Below, one piece after another: positions 52,093 to 61,045 of a DNA stretch of 64,000 nt; the first letter of the stretch is position 1, and every line of letters starts with the position of its first letter. The translations under genes were made by a program, and so were the position numbers. The stretch is from Pseudoxanthomonas sp. X-1 (GTDB lineage: Bacteria; Pseudomonadota; Gammaproteobacteria; Xanthomonadales; Xanthomonadaceae): positions 1,090,001 to 1,154,000 of the forward strand of contig NZ_CP083376.1 of NCBI RefSeq assembly GCF_020042665.1, read 5' to 3'. Below the pieces are notes generated by a model. The model was not told the origin of the DNA and made no database searches. It was given only the letters and a program-made list of their open reading frames with translations.

Positions 52093-54350
52093 TCCGATCC
52101 GTCCCCCTGTCCGTGCTGCTGGCGTCCGCGCTGGCGCTGTCCGCCGCGCCCGCGCCGGGATCGCCCGCGCCGGCCGCGACCGTCCAGCGCCACGATGCCG
52201 ATGCCGCACCGGTGCTGGTGACGCTGGAGGAATGGAAGGCGATGGCCACGCAGGGGGCGTCCGCGCCGCTGTTCGCCCGGGAACAGGCCAGGGCGAGCCG
52301 GGAGCTGGACAAGCAGCTCCAGCGCGGCATCGACGTGCCGGTGCCCAAGGATCCGGGCGGCGGCTATACCCACGAGCAGCACAAGCGCAACTACCAGGCC
52401 ATCGAAGCGGCCGGCACGCTGTATCGCCTGACCGGCGACAAGCGCTACGCCGAGTTCGCCCGCGACATGCTGTTGCGTTACGCCAAGCTGTATCCCACGC
52501 TGGGCCCGCATCCGGCCGGCCGCAGCGAAGTACCGGGTCGCCTGTTCTGGCAGACGCTCAACGATTCTGTGTGGGTCGTGCATGCGATCGCCGGCTACGA
52601 CGCGATCCGCGACACGCTTACGCCGGCCGATCGCAAGACCATCGACGACAACGTGTTCCGCGCGATGGCGCGCTTCATGTCGGACGAATCGCCGGACAAC
52701 TTCGACAAGATCCACAACCACGCGACCTGGGCGGTGGCCGCGGTCGGCATGACCGGCTACGTGCTGCGCGACCCGACCCTGGTCGACAAGGCGCTGAAGG
52801 GCACCAGGCAGGACGGCAGTGCGGGCTTCCTCAAGCAGATCGACCAGCTGTTCTCGCCGGATGGCTATTACGAGGAAGGGCCGTACTACCAGCGCTATGC
52901 GCTGGCGCCGTTCATCCTGTTCGCCGATGCGATCGCGCGCAACGAGCCGCAGCGGAAGATCTTCCAGTACCGTGACGGAGTGCTGCTCAAGGCGGTCGAT
53001 ACGCTCGTGCAGACCAGCTACGGCGGCTACTTCTTCCCGCTCAACGACGCGATCCTGGACAAAGGCGTGGACACCGAGGAACTGGTGGCCGGCATCGACA
53101 TCGCCTACGCACAGACCGGCGATACACGCCTGCTCTCGGTGGCGCAGCAGCAGAAGCGCGTGTTGCTGAGTCCTGAAGGGCTTGCCGTAGCCAGGGCGCT
53201 GCAGGAAAACAAGGCCCGGCCCTTTGCCTTTCATCCGACGCTGCTGCGCGACGGCGGCGACGGCCGGCAGGGCGCGATGGCGATCCTGCGCATGAATGGC
53301 GACGATGGCCAGACCCTGGTGATGAAGAACACCAGCCAGGGCATGGGCCACGGCCACTTCGACAAGCTCAACTGGATCTTCTACGACAATGGCCAGCGCG
53401 TGGTCACCGACTACGGCGCGGCGCGTTTCCTCAACGTGGAAGCCAAGCAGGGCGGGACCTACCTGCCGGAGAACAAGAGCTGGGCCAAGCAGACCGTGGC
53501 CCACAACACGCTGGTGGTGGACGAGACCAGCCAGTTCGACGGGGACTGGAAGCTGGGCGCGCAGCGTCCGCCCAGGCAACTGCTGTTCGCCGACACGGCC
53601 GACACGCAGGTCAGCAGCGCACGCATGGACGGGGCCTACGACGGCGTCAGCTTTACCCGCACGCTGGCGCTGGTGTCGCATCCGGACCTGGGCGAGCCGG
53701 TGGTGATCGACCTGTTGCGCGTGCACGGCGACAAGGCGGCGCGTTACGACCTGCCCCTGCATTACGCCGGCCACATCATGCAGGTCGGCTTCAAGGCCGA
53801 GCGGGCCGTCGCCGAGCGGCCGGTGCTGGGCAAGGCCAACGGCTACCAGCATCTGTGGGTGGACGCGACGTCGCAGCCGGCGGCCGGGGAGCGCACGCTG
53901 GAATGGCTGCTGGACGGGCGCTTCTACACCTATCGTTTCGCCGCCAGCGCCCCGACGCGCGCGATCCTGGCCGAAAGCGGCGCCAACGATCCGGACTTCA
54001 ATCTGCGCCGCGAGCCGGCGCTGATCCAGCGGATGGACGGGCAGAAGGACGCGACGTTCTACGGCGTGCTGGAGCCGCACGGCGAATACAACGGCACGGC
54101 CGAGTACGTCCGCGGCGCGAACAGCCGCATCGACCGGCTCGAACGGATCCGCGGCCGCGATGCCGACGTGGTCGTGCTGAGCCTGGCCGGCGGCAAGACC
54201 CTCGCGCTGGCCGTGGCCGACGATGGCTCGGATGCGACGGCCGAACACCACGTCAGCGGCGACGGCTACGACTATCGCTGGCGCGGTGGCTGGGCGCGTT
54301 TCGATGCGAAGTCGGGCGCCGCTGCGACGCCCAGGGAGGCCAACCCGTGA
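52089..54350 (+). CDS. PL17 family oligoalginate lyase
   Basis: Exolytic lyase that turns alginate oligomers into unsaturated monouronate, probably in the periplasm after a signal peptide (VPLSVLLASALALSAAPAPG). The 753 residues carry an alpha/alpha toroid and a C-terminal beta-sheet (heparinase II/III-like) domain. Catalytic signatures: Asn210-His211 (IHNHATW), YYEEGPYYQRY with Tyr267, and GHGHFDKLN with His421/His423; these correspond to Asn201, His202, Tyr258 and His413 in Alg17c. The ATG overlaps the PL6 stop (ATGA). Confidence 0.95.
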   Translation: MIRSVPLSVLLASALALSAAPAPGSPAPAATVQRHDADAAPVLVTLEEWKAMATQGASAPLFAREQARASRELDKQLQRGIDVPVPKDPGGGYTHEQHKRNYQAIEAAGTLYRLTGDKRYAEFARDMLLRYAKLYPTLGPHPAGRSEVPGRLFWQTLNDSVWVVHAIAGYDAIRDTLTPADRKTIDDNVFRAMARFMSDESPDNFDKIHNHATWAVAAVGMTGYVLRDPTLVDKALKGTRQDGSAGFLKQIDQLFSPDGYYEEGPYYQRYALAPFILFADAIARNEPQRKIFQYRDGVLLKAVDTLVQTSYGGYFFPLNDAILDKGVDTEELVAGIDIAYAQTGDTRLLSVAQQQKRVLLSPEGLAVARALQENKARPFAFHPTLLRDGGDGRQGAMAILRMNGDDGQTLVMKNTSQGMGHGHFDKLNWIFYDNGQRVVTDYGAARFLNVEAKQGGTYLPENKSWAKQTVAHNTLVVDETSQFDGDWKLGAQRPPRQLLFADTADTQVSSARMDGAYDGVSFTRTLALVSHPDLGEPVVIDLLRVHGDKAARYDLPLHYAGHIMQVGFKAERAVAERPVLGKANGYQHLWVDATSQPAAGERTLEWLLDGRFYTYRFAASAPTRAILAESGANDPDFNLRREPALIQRMDGQKDATFYGVLEPHGEYNGTAEYVRGANSRIDRLERIRGRDADVVVLSLAGGKTLALAVADDGSDATAEHHVSGDGYDYRWRGGWARFDAKSGAAATPREANP

Positions 54351-55627
54351 GTCGCGCGCGCTCGGCCGTGCGCTGGATGATCGTCGGCCTGATCGCCGTG
54401 GCCACGGTCATCAACTACATCGACCGCAATGCCCTGGCGGTGATGTGGCCGGAGATCGCCAAGGACGTCGGCGCGACCAAGGAGGACTACGCGCTGCTGG
54501 TGACGGTGTTCATGCTGTTCTACGCCGCGGGCCAGTTCCTGTTCGGGCGGCTGTTCGACATCATCGGCACGCGCATGGGCTTCGCGCTGTCGATCGGCGT
54601 GTGGTCGGTCTCGATCGCGTTGCATTCGATCACGCACTCGATCTTCTCCTTCAGCCTGGTACGCGCGCTGCTGGGCGTCAGCGAAGCCGGTGCCTGGCCC
54701 GGAGCGGTGAAGGCGAACGCCGAATGGTTCCCGGCGCACGAGCGCGCGCTGGCGCAGGGCATCTTCAACGCCGGTGCCTCGGTGGGCGCGATCGTGTCGG
54801 CGCCCCTGATCGCCGTGCTGTTCCTGTGGCTGGGCTGGCGCGGCACCTTCGTGCTGGTCGGCGCACTGGGATTCGTCTGGCTGCTGCCATGGCTGATCGT
54901 GTATCGCGCCGGGCCGGACCGACATCCGTGGGTCAGCGAGGCCGAGCGGGTGCTGATCTCCGATCGCGGTGAATCGTCGTCGGGCCCCGCGCCGGAGTAT
55001 CTGCCCAGCGTGCGCCAGCTGATGTCGCACCGGCAGAGCTGGGGCATCGTGATCGCGCGGTTCTTCCTCGATCCGATCTGGTGGCTGTTCGTCTCGTGGC
55101 TGCCGATCTACCTGGCCGAGACCTTCGGCTTCGACATCAAGCAGATCGGCATCTTCGCCTGGGTGCCCTATGTCGGCGCGGCGCTGGGCAGCCTGCTCGG
55201 CGGCTGGATGTCGGGGCGGCTGATCGCGCGTGGCTGGAGCGTGGATCGCGCCCGCAAGTGGTCCATCACCGGTGGATGCGTCGTGATGGCGCCGGCACTC
55301 CTGGGCGCGGTCCTGGCGACCGACCCGATGTGGGCGGTGATCACCATCGCCGCGGTGCTGTTCGGCTTCCAGGTCGCGATCGGCAACATCCAGACGCTGC
55401 CGGGCGATCTGTTCGGCGGCAAGTCGGTCGGATCGCTGGCCGGTATCGGCGGCATGGCGGCGGTCGCCGGCACCCTGGTCACCACCTGGCTGGTGCCGGT
55501 GATGACCACCCGATCCTATGCCCCGATCTTCATCCTGGTCGCCGCGCTGGTGCCGCTGTCGCTGATCGCCGTGTGGTGGATCGCCGGTCCGATCCGCAAG
55601 CTCGAAGGTCCCGCGCTTCGCGGCTGA
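54347..55627 (+). CDS. MFS transporter, hexuronate/ExuT-like
   Basis: A 426-residue inner membrane symporter of the anion:cation (ACS) group that probably brings the unsaturated monouronate or DEH into the cytoplasm. About 12 helices; VATVINYIDRNALAVMWP in helix 1, FGRLFDIIGTRMGFAL and the ExuT phrase GVSEAGAWPGAVKANAEWFP are visible, and FLDPIWWLFVSWLPIYLAETFGFD follows the central loop. The start is GTG 54347 in a GTGA overlap with the PL17 stop. Third gene of the alginate operon. Confidence 0.92.
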   Translation: MSRARSAVRWMIVGLIAVATVINYIDRNALAVMWPEIAKDVGATKEDYALLVTVFMLFYAAGQFLFGRLFDIIGTRMGFALSIGVWSVSIALHSITHSIFSFSLVRALLGVSEAGAWPGAVKANAEWFPAHERALAQGIFNAGASVGAIVSAPLIAVLFLWLGWRGTFVLVGALGFVWLLPWLIVYRAGPDRHPWVSEAERVLISDRGESSSGPAPEYLPSVRQLMSHRQSWGIVIARFFLDPIWWLFVSWLPIYLAETFGFDIKQIGIFAWVPYVGAALGSLLGGWMSGRLIARGWSVDRARKWSITGGCVVMAPALLGAVLATDPMWAVITIAAVLFGFQVAIGNIQTLPGDLFGGKSVGSLAGIGGMAAVAGTLVTTWLVPVMTTRSYAPIFILVAALVPLSLIAVWWIAGPIRKLEGPALRG

Positions 55628-55663
55628 CCTGCTGTTCCCTTCTCCCACTTCCAAGGACATTCC

Positions 55664-56416
55664 ATGCAATTCAGAGACAAGGTCGCCATCGTCACCGGAG
55701 GCGGGCGCGATATCGGGCGCGAGGTGTCGCTCAAGCTGGCCGCCGGCGGCGCCAGGGTCGTGGTCAACTACGCCAACGACGAGGCCAGTGCACAGGCCAC
55801 GGTCAGGCGGATCGCCGATGCCGGCGGCACGGCCATCGCGCATCGTGCCGACGTCACCGATGCGCGCGCGGTCGATGGCCTCATCGCCGCGACGCAGGCC
55901 GCGTTCGGGCAGAAGATCGACGTGCTGGTCAACGTCGCCGGCGGCATGGTCGAGCGTCGTCCGCTGGCGGACATCGACGAAGCGTTCTTCCGCAAGGTGA
56001 TGGATCTCAACCTCACCTCGACCTACCTCACCACGCGTGCGGTCGTGCCGCACATGGAAGCCGGCGCGGCCATCGTCAATTTCGCCTCGCAGGCCGGCCG
56101 CGACGGCGGCGGCCCGGGGGCGGCCATCTATGCGACCTCCAAGGCGGGCGTGATGACCTTCACCCGCGCGATGGCCAAGGAGCTCGGCCCGAAAGGCATC
56201 CGCGTCAATTCGCTGTGCTGCGGCATGATCGCCACGCGCTTCCATGACGAGTTCACCAAGCCGGAAGTCCGCACGGCGGTCGCCGGCGCCACGCCGCTGC
56301 GCCGCCAGGGCGATGCGGCCGAAGCGGCCGATGCCGCGGTCTACCTGGCCTCCGATGCGGCCAGCTTCATCCAGGGCGCCAACCTGGACGTCAACGGCGG
56401 CACCTACTTTTCCTGA
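55664..56416 (+). CDS. SDR-family reductase, probable DEH (unsaturated uronate) reductase
   Basis: A 250-residue short-chain dehydrogenase that by context reduces 4-deoxy-L-erythro-5-hexoseulose uronate (DEH) to 2-keto-3-deoxygluconate. The cofactor motif is TGGGRDIG (residues 11-18), with NVAGG at 90-94 and the catalytic set Ser142, Tyr156 and Lys160 (YATSK). VVNYAND after strand 2 suggests NADPH or NADH use without a decisive acidic residue. AAGGACAT precedes the ATG. It sits between the transporter and the SGNH esterase in the alginate operon. Confidence 0.85.
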   Translation: MQFRDKVAIVTGGGRDIGREVSLKLAAGGARVVVNYANDEASAQATVRRIADAGGTAIAHRADVTDARAVDGLIAATQAAFGQKIDVLVNVAGGMVERRPLADIDEAFFRKVMDLNLTSTYLTTRAVVPHMEAGAAIVNFASQAGRDGGGPGAAIYATSKAGVMTFTRAMAKELGPKGIRVNSLCCGMIATRFHDEFTKPEVRTAVAGATPLRRQGDAAEAADAAVYLASDAASFIQGANLDVNGGTYFS

Positions 56417-56436
56417 TCGCGCCTGGGAGGGCCGTC

Positions 56437-57612
56437 ATGCGCTGGATCTACGCCATTGGGCTGGTTGCGGTATGGACGCTGGCGGCGTTGCCGGCGCATG
56501 CACAGGTCTGGGTGCCGGCGTGGACGGCCTCGCCGGCGCCGGATCGCAAGGACGGCACGCCGGACAAGCCGGTGCAGTTCGCCGATCAGACGGTGCGCCA
56601 GGACATGCGCCTGGGGACGTCGGCCAAGGCACTGCGCTTCCGCATCAGCAACGAACTGGGCACCGTGCCCTTGAAGCTGACGCTGGTCTCGGCGCAGCGC
56701 GCCGGGCAGGGCAAGCCGCTGCCGGTCACCGTCGACGGGCGCAGCGAGATCGTCGTGCCGGTCGGTGCGGCCTTGCTGACCGATCCGGTGCCCTTGGCCG
56801 CGCCGGCGATGCAGGAGGTCGCGCTGACGGTGTATTTCCGGGAAGCCACCCGGCCGGCCGTGCGCCGCACCCCGTTGCGCATCGCACAGGGCAAGGTGGC
56901 ACAGGTCGATGACGGCGTGGCAATGTCCTATCTGCAGAGCGTGGTCTCGGCGGTGTACGCCTTGCGCGACAGCAAGCCGAAGATCATCGTCGCGCTGGGC
57001 GATTCGATCACCGAGGGCGCCACGGCGACGCGTGGCAGCCATGGCCAGTGGCCGGAACTGCTGGGCGCCCGTCTGCAACAGGCCTGCCCCGATCAGTACG
57101 TCGTGCTCAACCAAGGCATCAGCGGCAACAAGGTGATGGACCCGGGACGCAGCCACAGCGCGCTGGCACGGATGGACCGCGACGTGATCGCGGTATCCGA
57201 TGCCGACGAGGTGATCCTGTTCGAGGGCATCAACGACATCCGCCACAACGGCGCGCCGACCTTCACCCCGGGGCGCAACGCGCCCGACATGATCCTGGCC
57301 TACAGGCAGATCGCCCAGCGCCTGCACGATCACCGCATCAAGATCTACGCGGCGACGATGACGCCGTTCGGGGGTTCCGAGCGCTACGAGCCGGTCTCGG
57401 CCGGGACCCGCACGGCGATCAACGCCTGGATGCGCGGCAAGGACAGCGGCTTCGACGGACTGCTGGATTTCGACAGGATCCTGCGCGATCCCGCCAGGCC
57501 CGAGTCGCTGCCGGACGCCATCACGCGGGACCACCTGCATCCGAACGACGCCGGTTACCAGCGCCTGGCCGATGCCATCGACCTGTCGGTGTTCGGTTGC
57601 AAGGCCAGGTGA
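56437..57612 (+). CDS. SGNH/GDSL hydrolase, exported; possible alginate acetylesterase
   Basis: A 391-residue secreted esterase. Signal peptide MRWIYAIGLVAVWTLAALPA; then a beta-rich N-terminal part (to about 170) and the SGNH domain with GDSITEG (Ser190), NQGISGNK, EGINDI and DHLHPND (Asp365, His368). The family includes carbohydrate acetylesterases. In an alginate operon the natural job would be removing O-acetyl groups from bacterial (Pseudomonas or Azotobacter) alginate so that the lyases can work; this is inference. Its stop overlaps the GTG of the next gene. Confidence 0.85.
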   Translation: MRWIYAIGLVAVWTLAALPAHAQVWVPAWTASPAPDRKDGTPDKPVQFADQTVRQDMRLGTSAKALRFRISNELGTVPLKLTLVSAQRAGQGKPLPVTVDGRSEIVVPVGAALLTDPVPLAAPAMQEVALTVYFREATRPAVRRTPLRIAQGKVAQVDDGVAMSYLQSVVSAVYALRDSKPKIIVALGDSITEGATATRGSHGQWPELLGARLQQACPDQYVVLNQGISGNKVMDPGRSHSALARMDRDVIAVSDADEVILFEGINDIRHNGAPTFTPGRNAPDMILAYRQIAQRLHDHRIKIYAATMTPFGGSERYEPVSAGTRTAINAWMRGKDSGFDGLLDFDRILRDPARPESLPDAITRDHLHPNDAGYQRLADAIDLSVFGCKAR

Positions 57613-58724
57613 GCACGACGATGCGCGAGCCGCTGTTCCAGGTCCCGTCCGAAGCCACCCGCCGCTGGGACTGCGCGGCGCTGGGCGAGGTGATGCTGCG
57701 CTTCGATCCGGGCGAGGAGCGCATCCGCAGCGCGCGCAGCTTCCGGGTCTGGGAAGGCGGTGGCGAGTACAACGTCGCGCGCGGGCTGCGCAGCACCTTC
57801 GGCCATCGCACCGTGGCCCTGAGCGCCTTGCCGCGCAGCGAGCTGGGCGCGCTGGCCGAAGCGATGATCGGCGCTGGCGGCGTCGATACCTCGCAACTGC
57901 TGTGGCGCGCGTACGACGGCATCGGCCGCAATACCCGCCTGGGCCTGAACTTCACCGAGCGCGGCTTCGGCCTGCGTGCCGCATTGGGCGTGTCCGACCG
58001 TGCGCACTCGTCGGCCTCGCAGATCGGCCCGGACGAATTCGACTGGGACGCGCTGTTCGGCGCGCACGGCGCGCGTTGGCTGCACACCGGCGGCATCTTC
58101 GCGGCCTTGTCCGAGAGCACCGCAAGGACGGCGGTGGCCGCGGCGCGCGCGGCGCGGCGACACGGCGTGCCGGTCTCGTACGATCTCAACTATCGCGCCA
58201 GCCTGTGGCAGGCCCATCCGGATCCGGATGCGGCGCGCCTGACCAATTGCGCGGTGGCGGCCGAGTGCGATCTGCTGTTCGGCGACGAGTATTCGTTCGC
58301 CGCCTGCCTGGGCATGGACGTCTCCGACCTCGGCACGCGCAGCACGCCCATGGATCCGGCACCGGCGCATGCCGCCGCGCAGCGTGCCCTGCAGCGCTTC
58401 CCGCAGCTCAAGGCCGTGGCCTTTACCCTGCGCGACGCGCGCAATGCCTCGCGCAATGGGTGGGCCGGCGCGCTGTGCACGCGCCAGGCGTTGCACGTGT
58501 CGTCGGCCTATACCGTCGACATTCTCGATCGGGTGGGGGGTGGCGACGCCTTTGTCTCCGGCCTGTTGCATGGCGTGTTCGACGGGGCGGACCCGCAGCG
58601 CGCGGTCGAACTGGGCGCTGCGCATGGCGCGCTGGCGATGACCACGCCTGGCGACAACGCGATCGCCTCGTTGGCCGAGGTCGAATCGGTCATGCGCGGC
58701 GAATCGGCCGCCGCGCGCCGCTGA
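57609..58724 (+). CDS. kdgK: PfkB-family kinase, probable 2-keto-3-deoxygluconate kinase
   Basis: Phosphorylates KDG to KDPG for the Entner-Doudoroff route. A 371-residue ribokinase-fold enzyme: VWEGGGEYNVARGLRSTFGH near residues 45-65, YDGIGRNTRLGL, VSYDLNYRASLW, and the catalytic signature ILDRVGGGDAFVSGLLHG near 305-322 with its base Asp. The GTG at 57609, inside the GTGA shared with the SGNH stop, follows this operon's habit of coupled GTG starts; ATG 57621 four codons later is the alternative. KDPG aldolase is not in the window. Confidence 0.88.
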   Translation: MSTTMREPLFQVPSEATRRWDCAALGEVMLRFDPGEERIRSARSFRVWEGGGEYNVARGLRSTFGHRTVALSALPRSELGALAEAMIGAGGVDTSQLLWRAYDGIGRNTRLGLNFTERGFGLRAALGVSDRAHSSASQIGPDEFDWDALFGAHGARWLHTGGIFAALSESTARTAVAAARAARRHGVPVSYDLNYRASLWQAHPDPDAARLTNCAVAAECDLLFGDEYSFAACLGMDVSDLGTRSTPMDPAPAHAAAQRALQRFPQLKAVAFTLRDARNASRNGWAGALCTRQALHVSSAYTVDILDRVGGGDAFVSGLLHGVFDGADPQRAVELGAAHGALAMTTPGDNAIASLAEVESVMRGESAAARR

Positions 58725-58752
58725 AACACCATCGTCATCCAAGGACACCGTC

Positions 58753-58938
58753 ATGCCTGAAGTGGTCGTATTCGCGGTCGAAGGCCGCACCGCGCAGCAG
58801 AAGAAAGCCCTGATGAAGGCCATCACCGATGCGGTGGCCGAACACTTCGCCGTCGATCCGGCCGGCGTGGTGGTGCAGATCGTCGAAGCCGCCAGGGACA
58901 GCAAGTCCAAGGGCGGCGTGCCCTACAGCGAGCGTTAG
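58753..58938 (+). CDS. 4-oxalocrotonate tautomerase-like protein
   Basis: A 61-residue member of the tautomerase superfamily (MPEVVVFAVEGRTAQQKKALMKAITDAVAE). After loss of Met1 it exposes the catalytic Pro1, and an Arg near 11 is retained. AAGGACA precedes the ATG. It is the last gene of the alginate operon, 28 bases after the kinase gene, and overlaps the convergent cyclase gene by four bases. It may promote an isomerisation of the unsaturated uronate or keto-acid intermediates, a job done by KdgF elsewhere; no direct evidence. Confidence 0.85.
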   Translation: MPEVVVFAVEGRTAQQKKALMKAITDAVAEHFAVDPAGVVVQIVEAARDSKSKGGVPYSER

Positions 58939-60425
58939 GCGCGTACCGCCGCGCGATCGCGGCCGCCGGCCTTGGCGTCGTACAGGGCCATGTCGGCCAG
59001 GTGGATCAGGGTGGCCGGCCCTTCATCCTCGCCCAGCCGGCTCGGCCACAGCGCCACCGCGCCCACGCTGATGGTCACCACGCTGGCGCTGTAGCTTTCG
59101 GCGTGGGGGATCTGCAGCGCACGCACGTTGCGGCACAGCGCCTCGCCCATCGTGCGCAGGGCGTCCGTATCGCAGCCCGGCAGGACCAGGGCCAGTTCCT
59201 CGCCGCCGTAGCGCGCGGCCAGGTCGCCCGGCCGGCGCGCGCCTTGCCTGAGCACCTGCGCCACCTGCGTGATGCAGACATCGCCGGCCTGGTGGCCGTA
59301 GGTGTCGTTGAAGTTCTTGAAGTGGTCGATGTCGGCCAGCATGAGGCCCAGCGGCGTGCCGTCGCGGCGCGCGCGCGCCCATGCGTCGGCCAGCGCCTCG
59401 TCCAGGGCGCGGCGGTTGGCCAGGCCGGTCAGCGCATCGGTGCGCACCAGCGTTTCCAGCCGGTCCTGCGCGGCCTGACGCGCCAGCAGCTGGCGACGCA
59501 GCCACTCGCCCAGGCCCGCCAGCAGTACGACGGTGACCAGCGTCAGCAGCGCATGGGTGCGCACCGAGCCGCGCCAGGCCGTCAGCGCCTCGTCCTCGGA
59601 CAGCGACGCCACCGCGATCAACGGGAAGCGCTCGCCGTGCTGGAAGCCGCTGATGCGCCGGACGTGGTCGAACGGCGAGGCGTAGGTGATCGAGCCGGTG
59701 GGTGCGCTTCGCAGGCGGGCGAACAGGTCCGTGCGCGAGAGGTCCTGGCCGACGCTGTCCAGCTGCGGCGCACGCGCGCACACCTGGCCGGCGTCGTTCA
59801 ACAGGGTGATGGCGCCATGGCGGCCGACGTTGAACGCCCGGTAGTGCTCGGCGAAGTAGGCCGAGCGGATGCTGGCCAGCACCACCCCGGCGAACCGCCC
59901 GCGCGCGTCGTTGTAGCGGCGGCTGACCGTGATGATCCACTGGTTGTCCGAGCGGCTGCGCACGGGCGGGCCGACCCACGGCAGGGTGTCGTCCACGGCC
60001 TGGTGGTGCTTGAAGTACGCCCGGTCGGCGTTGTTCACGTTGCTCGGCAGGTGTTCCAGCGAGGAGGCGATCCAGCGGCCCTGCGCGTCGTACACGAACA
60101 GTCCGTGGATGCGGCCGGAGCGGCGCGCCTCATCGCCCAGGTAGTCGTCCAGCCGGCGCGCTTCGCGCGGCGCGGCGCCGTCGATGCGCAGGTTCTCGAC
60201 GATGCCCGACAACACGCTGTCGGCCACCAGGATCGAATCCTCGGCGTGCTGGCTGACCGAGCGCGCCAGGTTGCCCGCGTCCAGATGGATCTGGGCGGTC
60301 GCCTCGCGCCGGGTCTCCAGCCCATGCCAGTACTCGGCGCCTGCGAACAGCAGGCAGACGGTCAGCACGAATCCGCGCAGCAGTTCGGGCAGCCATCGCC
60401 GACGTGGCGGGTCGGACATCGTCAT
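58935..60425 (-). CDS. Membrane diguanylate cyclase with dCache sensor domain
   Basis: A 496-residue inner membrane protein making cyclic di-GMP. Transmembrane helix 1 is near residues 14-32, a periplasmic dCache-type sensor follows (ARSVSQHAEDSILVADSVLSGI, YFKHHQAVDDTLPWVGPPVRSRSDNQWIITVSRRY), helix 2 is near 290-308, then a GGDEF domain with DALTGLANRR, DIDHFKNFND and the active-site GGEEL at 407-411. An intact inhibitory I-site (RPGD) lies five residues before it. The start at 60425 has a GGGAGGGGGG site. Ligand unknown. Confidence 0.92.
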   Translation of the reverse strand: MTMSDPPRRRWLPELLRGFVLTVCLLFAGAEYWHGLETRREATAQIHLDAGNLARSVSQHAEDSILVADSVLSGIVENLRIDGAAPREARRLDDYLGDEARRSGRIHGLFVYDAQGRWIASSLEHLPSNVNNADRAYFKHHQAVDDTLPWVGPPVRSRSDNQWIITVSRRYNDARGRFAGVVLASIRSAYFAEHYRAFNVGRHGAITLLNDAGQVCARAPQLDSVGQDLSRTDLFARLRSAPTGSITYASPFDHVRRISGFQHGERFPLIAVASLSEDEALTAWRGSVRTHALLTLVTVVLLAGLGEWLRRQLLARQAAQDRLETLVRTDALTGLANRRALDEALADAWARARRDGTPLGLMLADIDHFKNFNDTYGHQAGDVCITQVAQVLRQGARRPGDLAARYGGEELALVLPGCDTDALRTMGEALCRNVRALQIPHAESYSASVVTISVGAVALWPSRLGEDEGPATLIHLADMALYDAKAGGRDRAAVRA

Positions 60426-60540
60426 GCCGGTGGCCCCCCTCCCGGGCGTGGCGTGGTCTGGGCGCGACCCGCCGGCCGGGGCCGACGCGCGCTGTGACGC
60501 ATCTTGCCCCAGACGCCGCCGGGAGTGGATGAAAGGTGCT

Positions 60541-60915
60541 TCAGGTGCTCTGGCGCGCCAGCTGCTGGCGCAACATGCCCAGCAGCGCCTGCCGGTTGTA
60601 GGGCTTGGGCAGGAACCTGGCGTTGGCCGGGAAATCCCGGAAAGAGCCCTCGGCGTGGCCGGAGGTCAGCACGACCGGAAGCTGCGCATCCAGATCGGCC
60701 ACGCGGCGCGCCAGCTGGATGCCGTCCATGCCGCCCGGCATGTTGATGTCGCTGAAGACCAGATCGAAGGTCGCGCCGCCCTCCAGCAGCTGCAGCGCCT
60801 GATTGCCGCCGTTGGCCTGGGTGACCTGGTAGCCCTCGGCTTCGAGGATGAGGGCCGCGATCTCGCGCGCGCCGGCGTCATCCTCGACGATGAGGATCAT
60901 TGGGATAGGAGCCAT
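60541..60915 (-). CDS. Single-domain response regulator (CheY-like receiver)
   Basis: A 124-residue lone receiver domain: acidic pocket Glu11/Asp12/Asp13 (VEDDAG), phosphorylated Asp56 (LVFSDINMPGGMDG), Thr84/Ser85 and Lys104 (FLPKPY). It has no output domain, so it acts by protein contact or as a phosphate sink. It is divergent from the PAS histidine kinase at 61046, its likely partner, with 130 bases between the starts. Such receivers are typical partners of HWE- or NtrB-type kinases in this family of bacteria. Confidence 0.92.
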   Translation of the reverse strand: MAPIPMILIVEDDAGAREIAALILEAEGYQVTQANGGNQALQLLEGGATFDLVFSDINMPGGMDGIQLARRVADLDAQLPVVLTSGHAEGSFRDFPANARFLPKPYNRQALLGMLRQQLARQST

Positions 60916-61045
60916 GTGGCGCGGAAAACCTGAAAAGCCGTGTAGGCCGGATTCTGTTCACCGCGCTGTGAAAGGGGGGTGACCTCGGCTAGGCTGGGGC
61001 CGTGCCCGCCACGCGGATGACGGCGGGCCGTGTTGTGGAGTTCCC

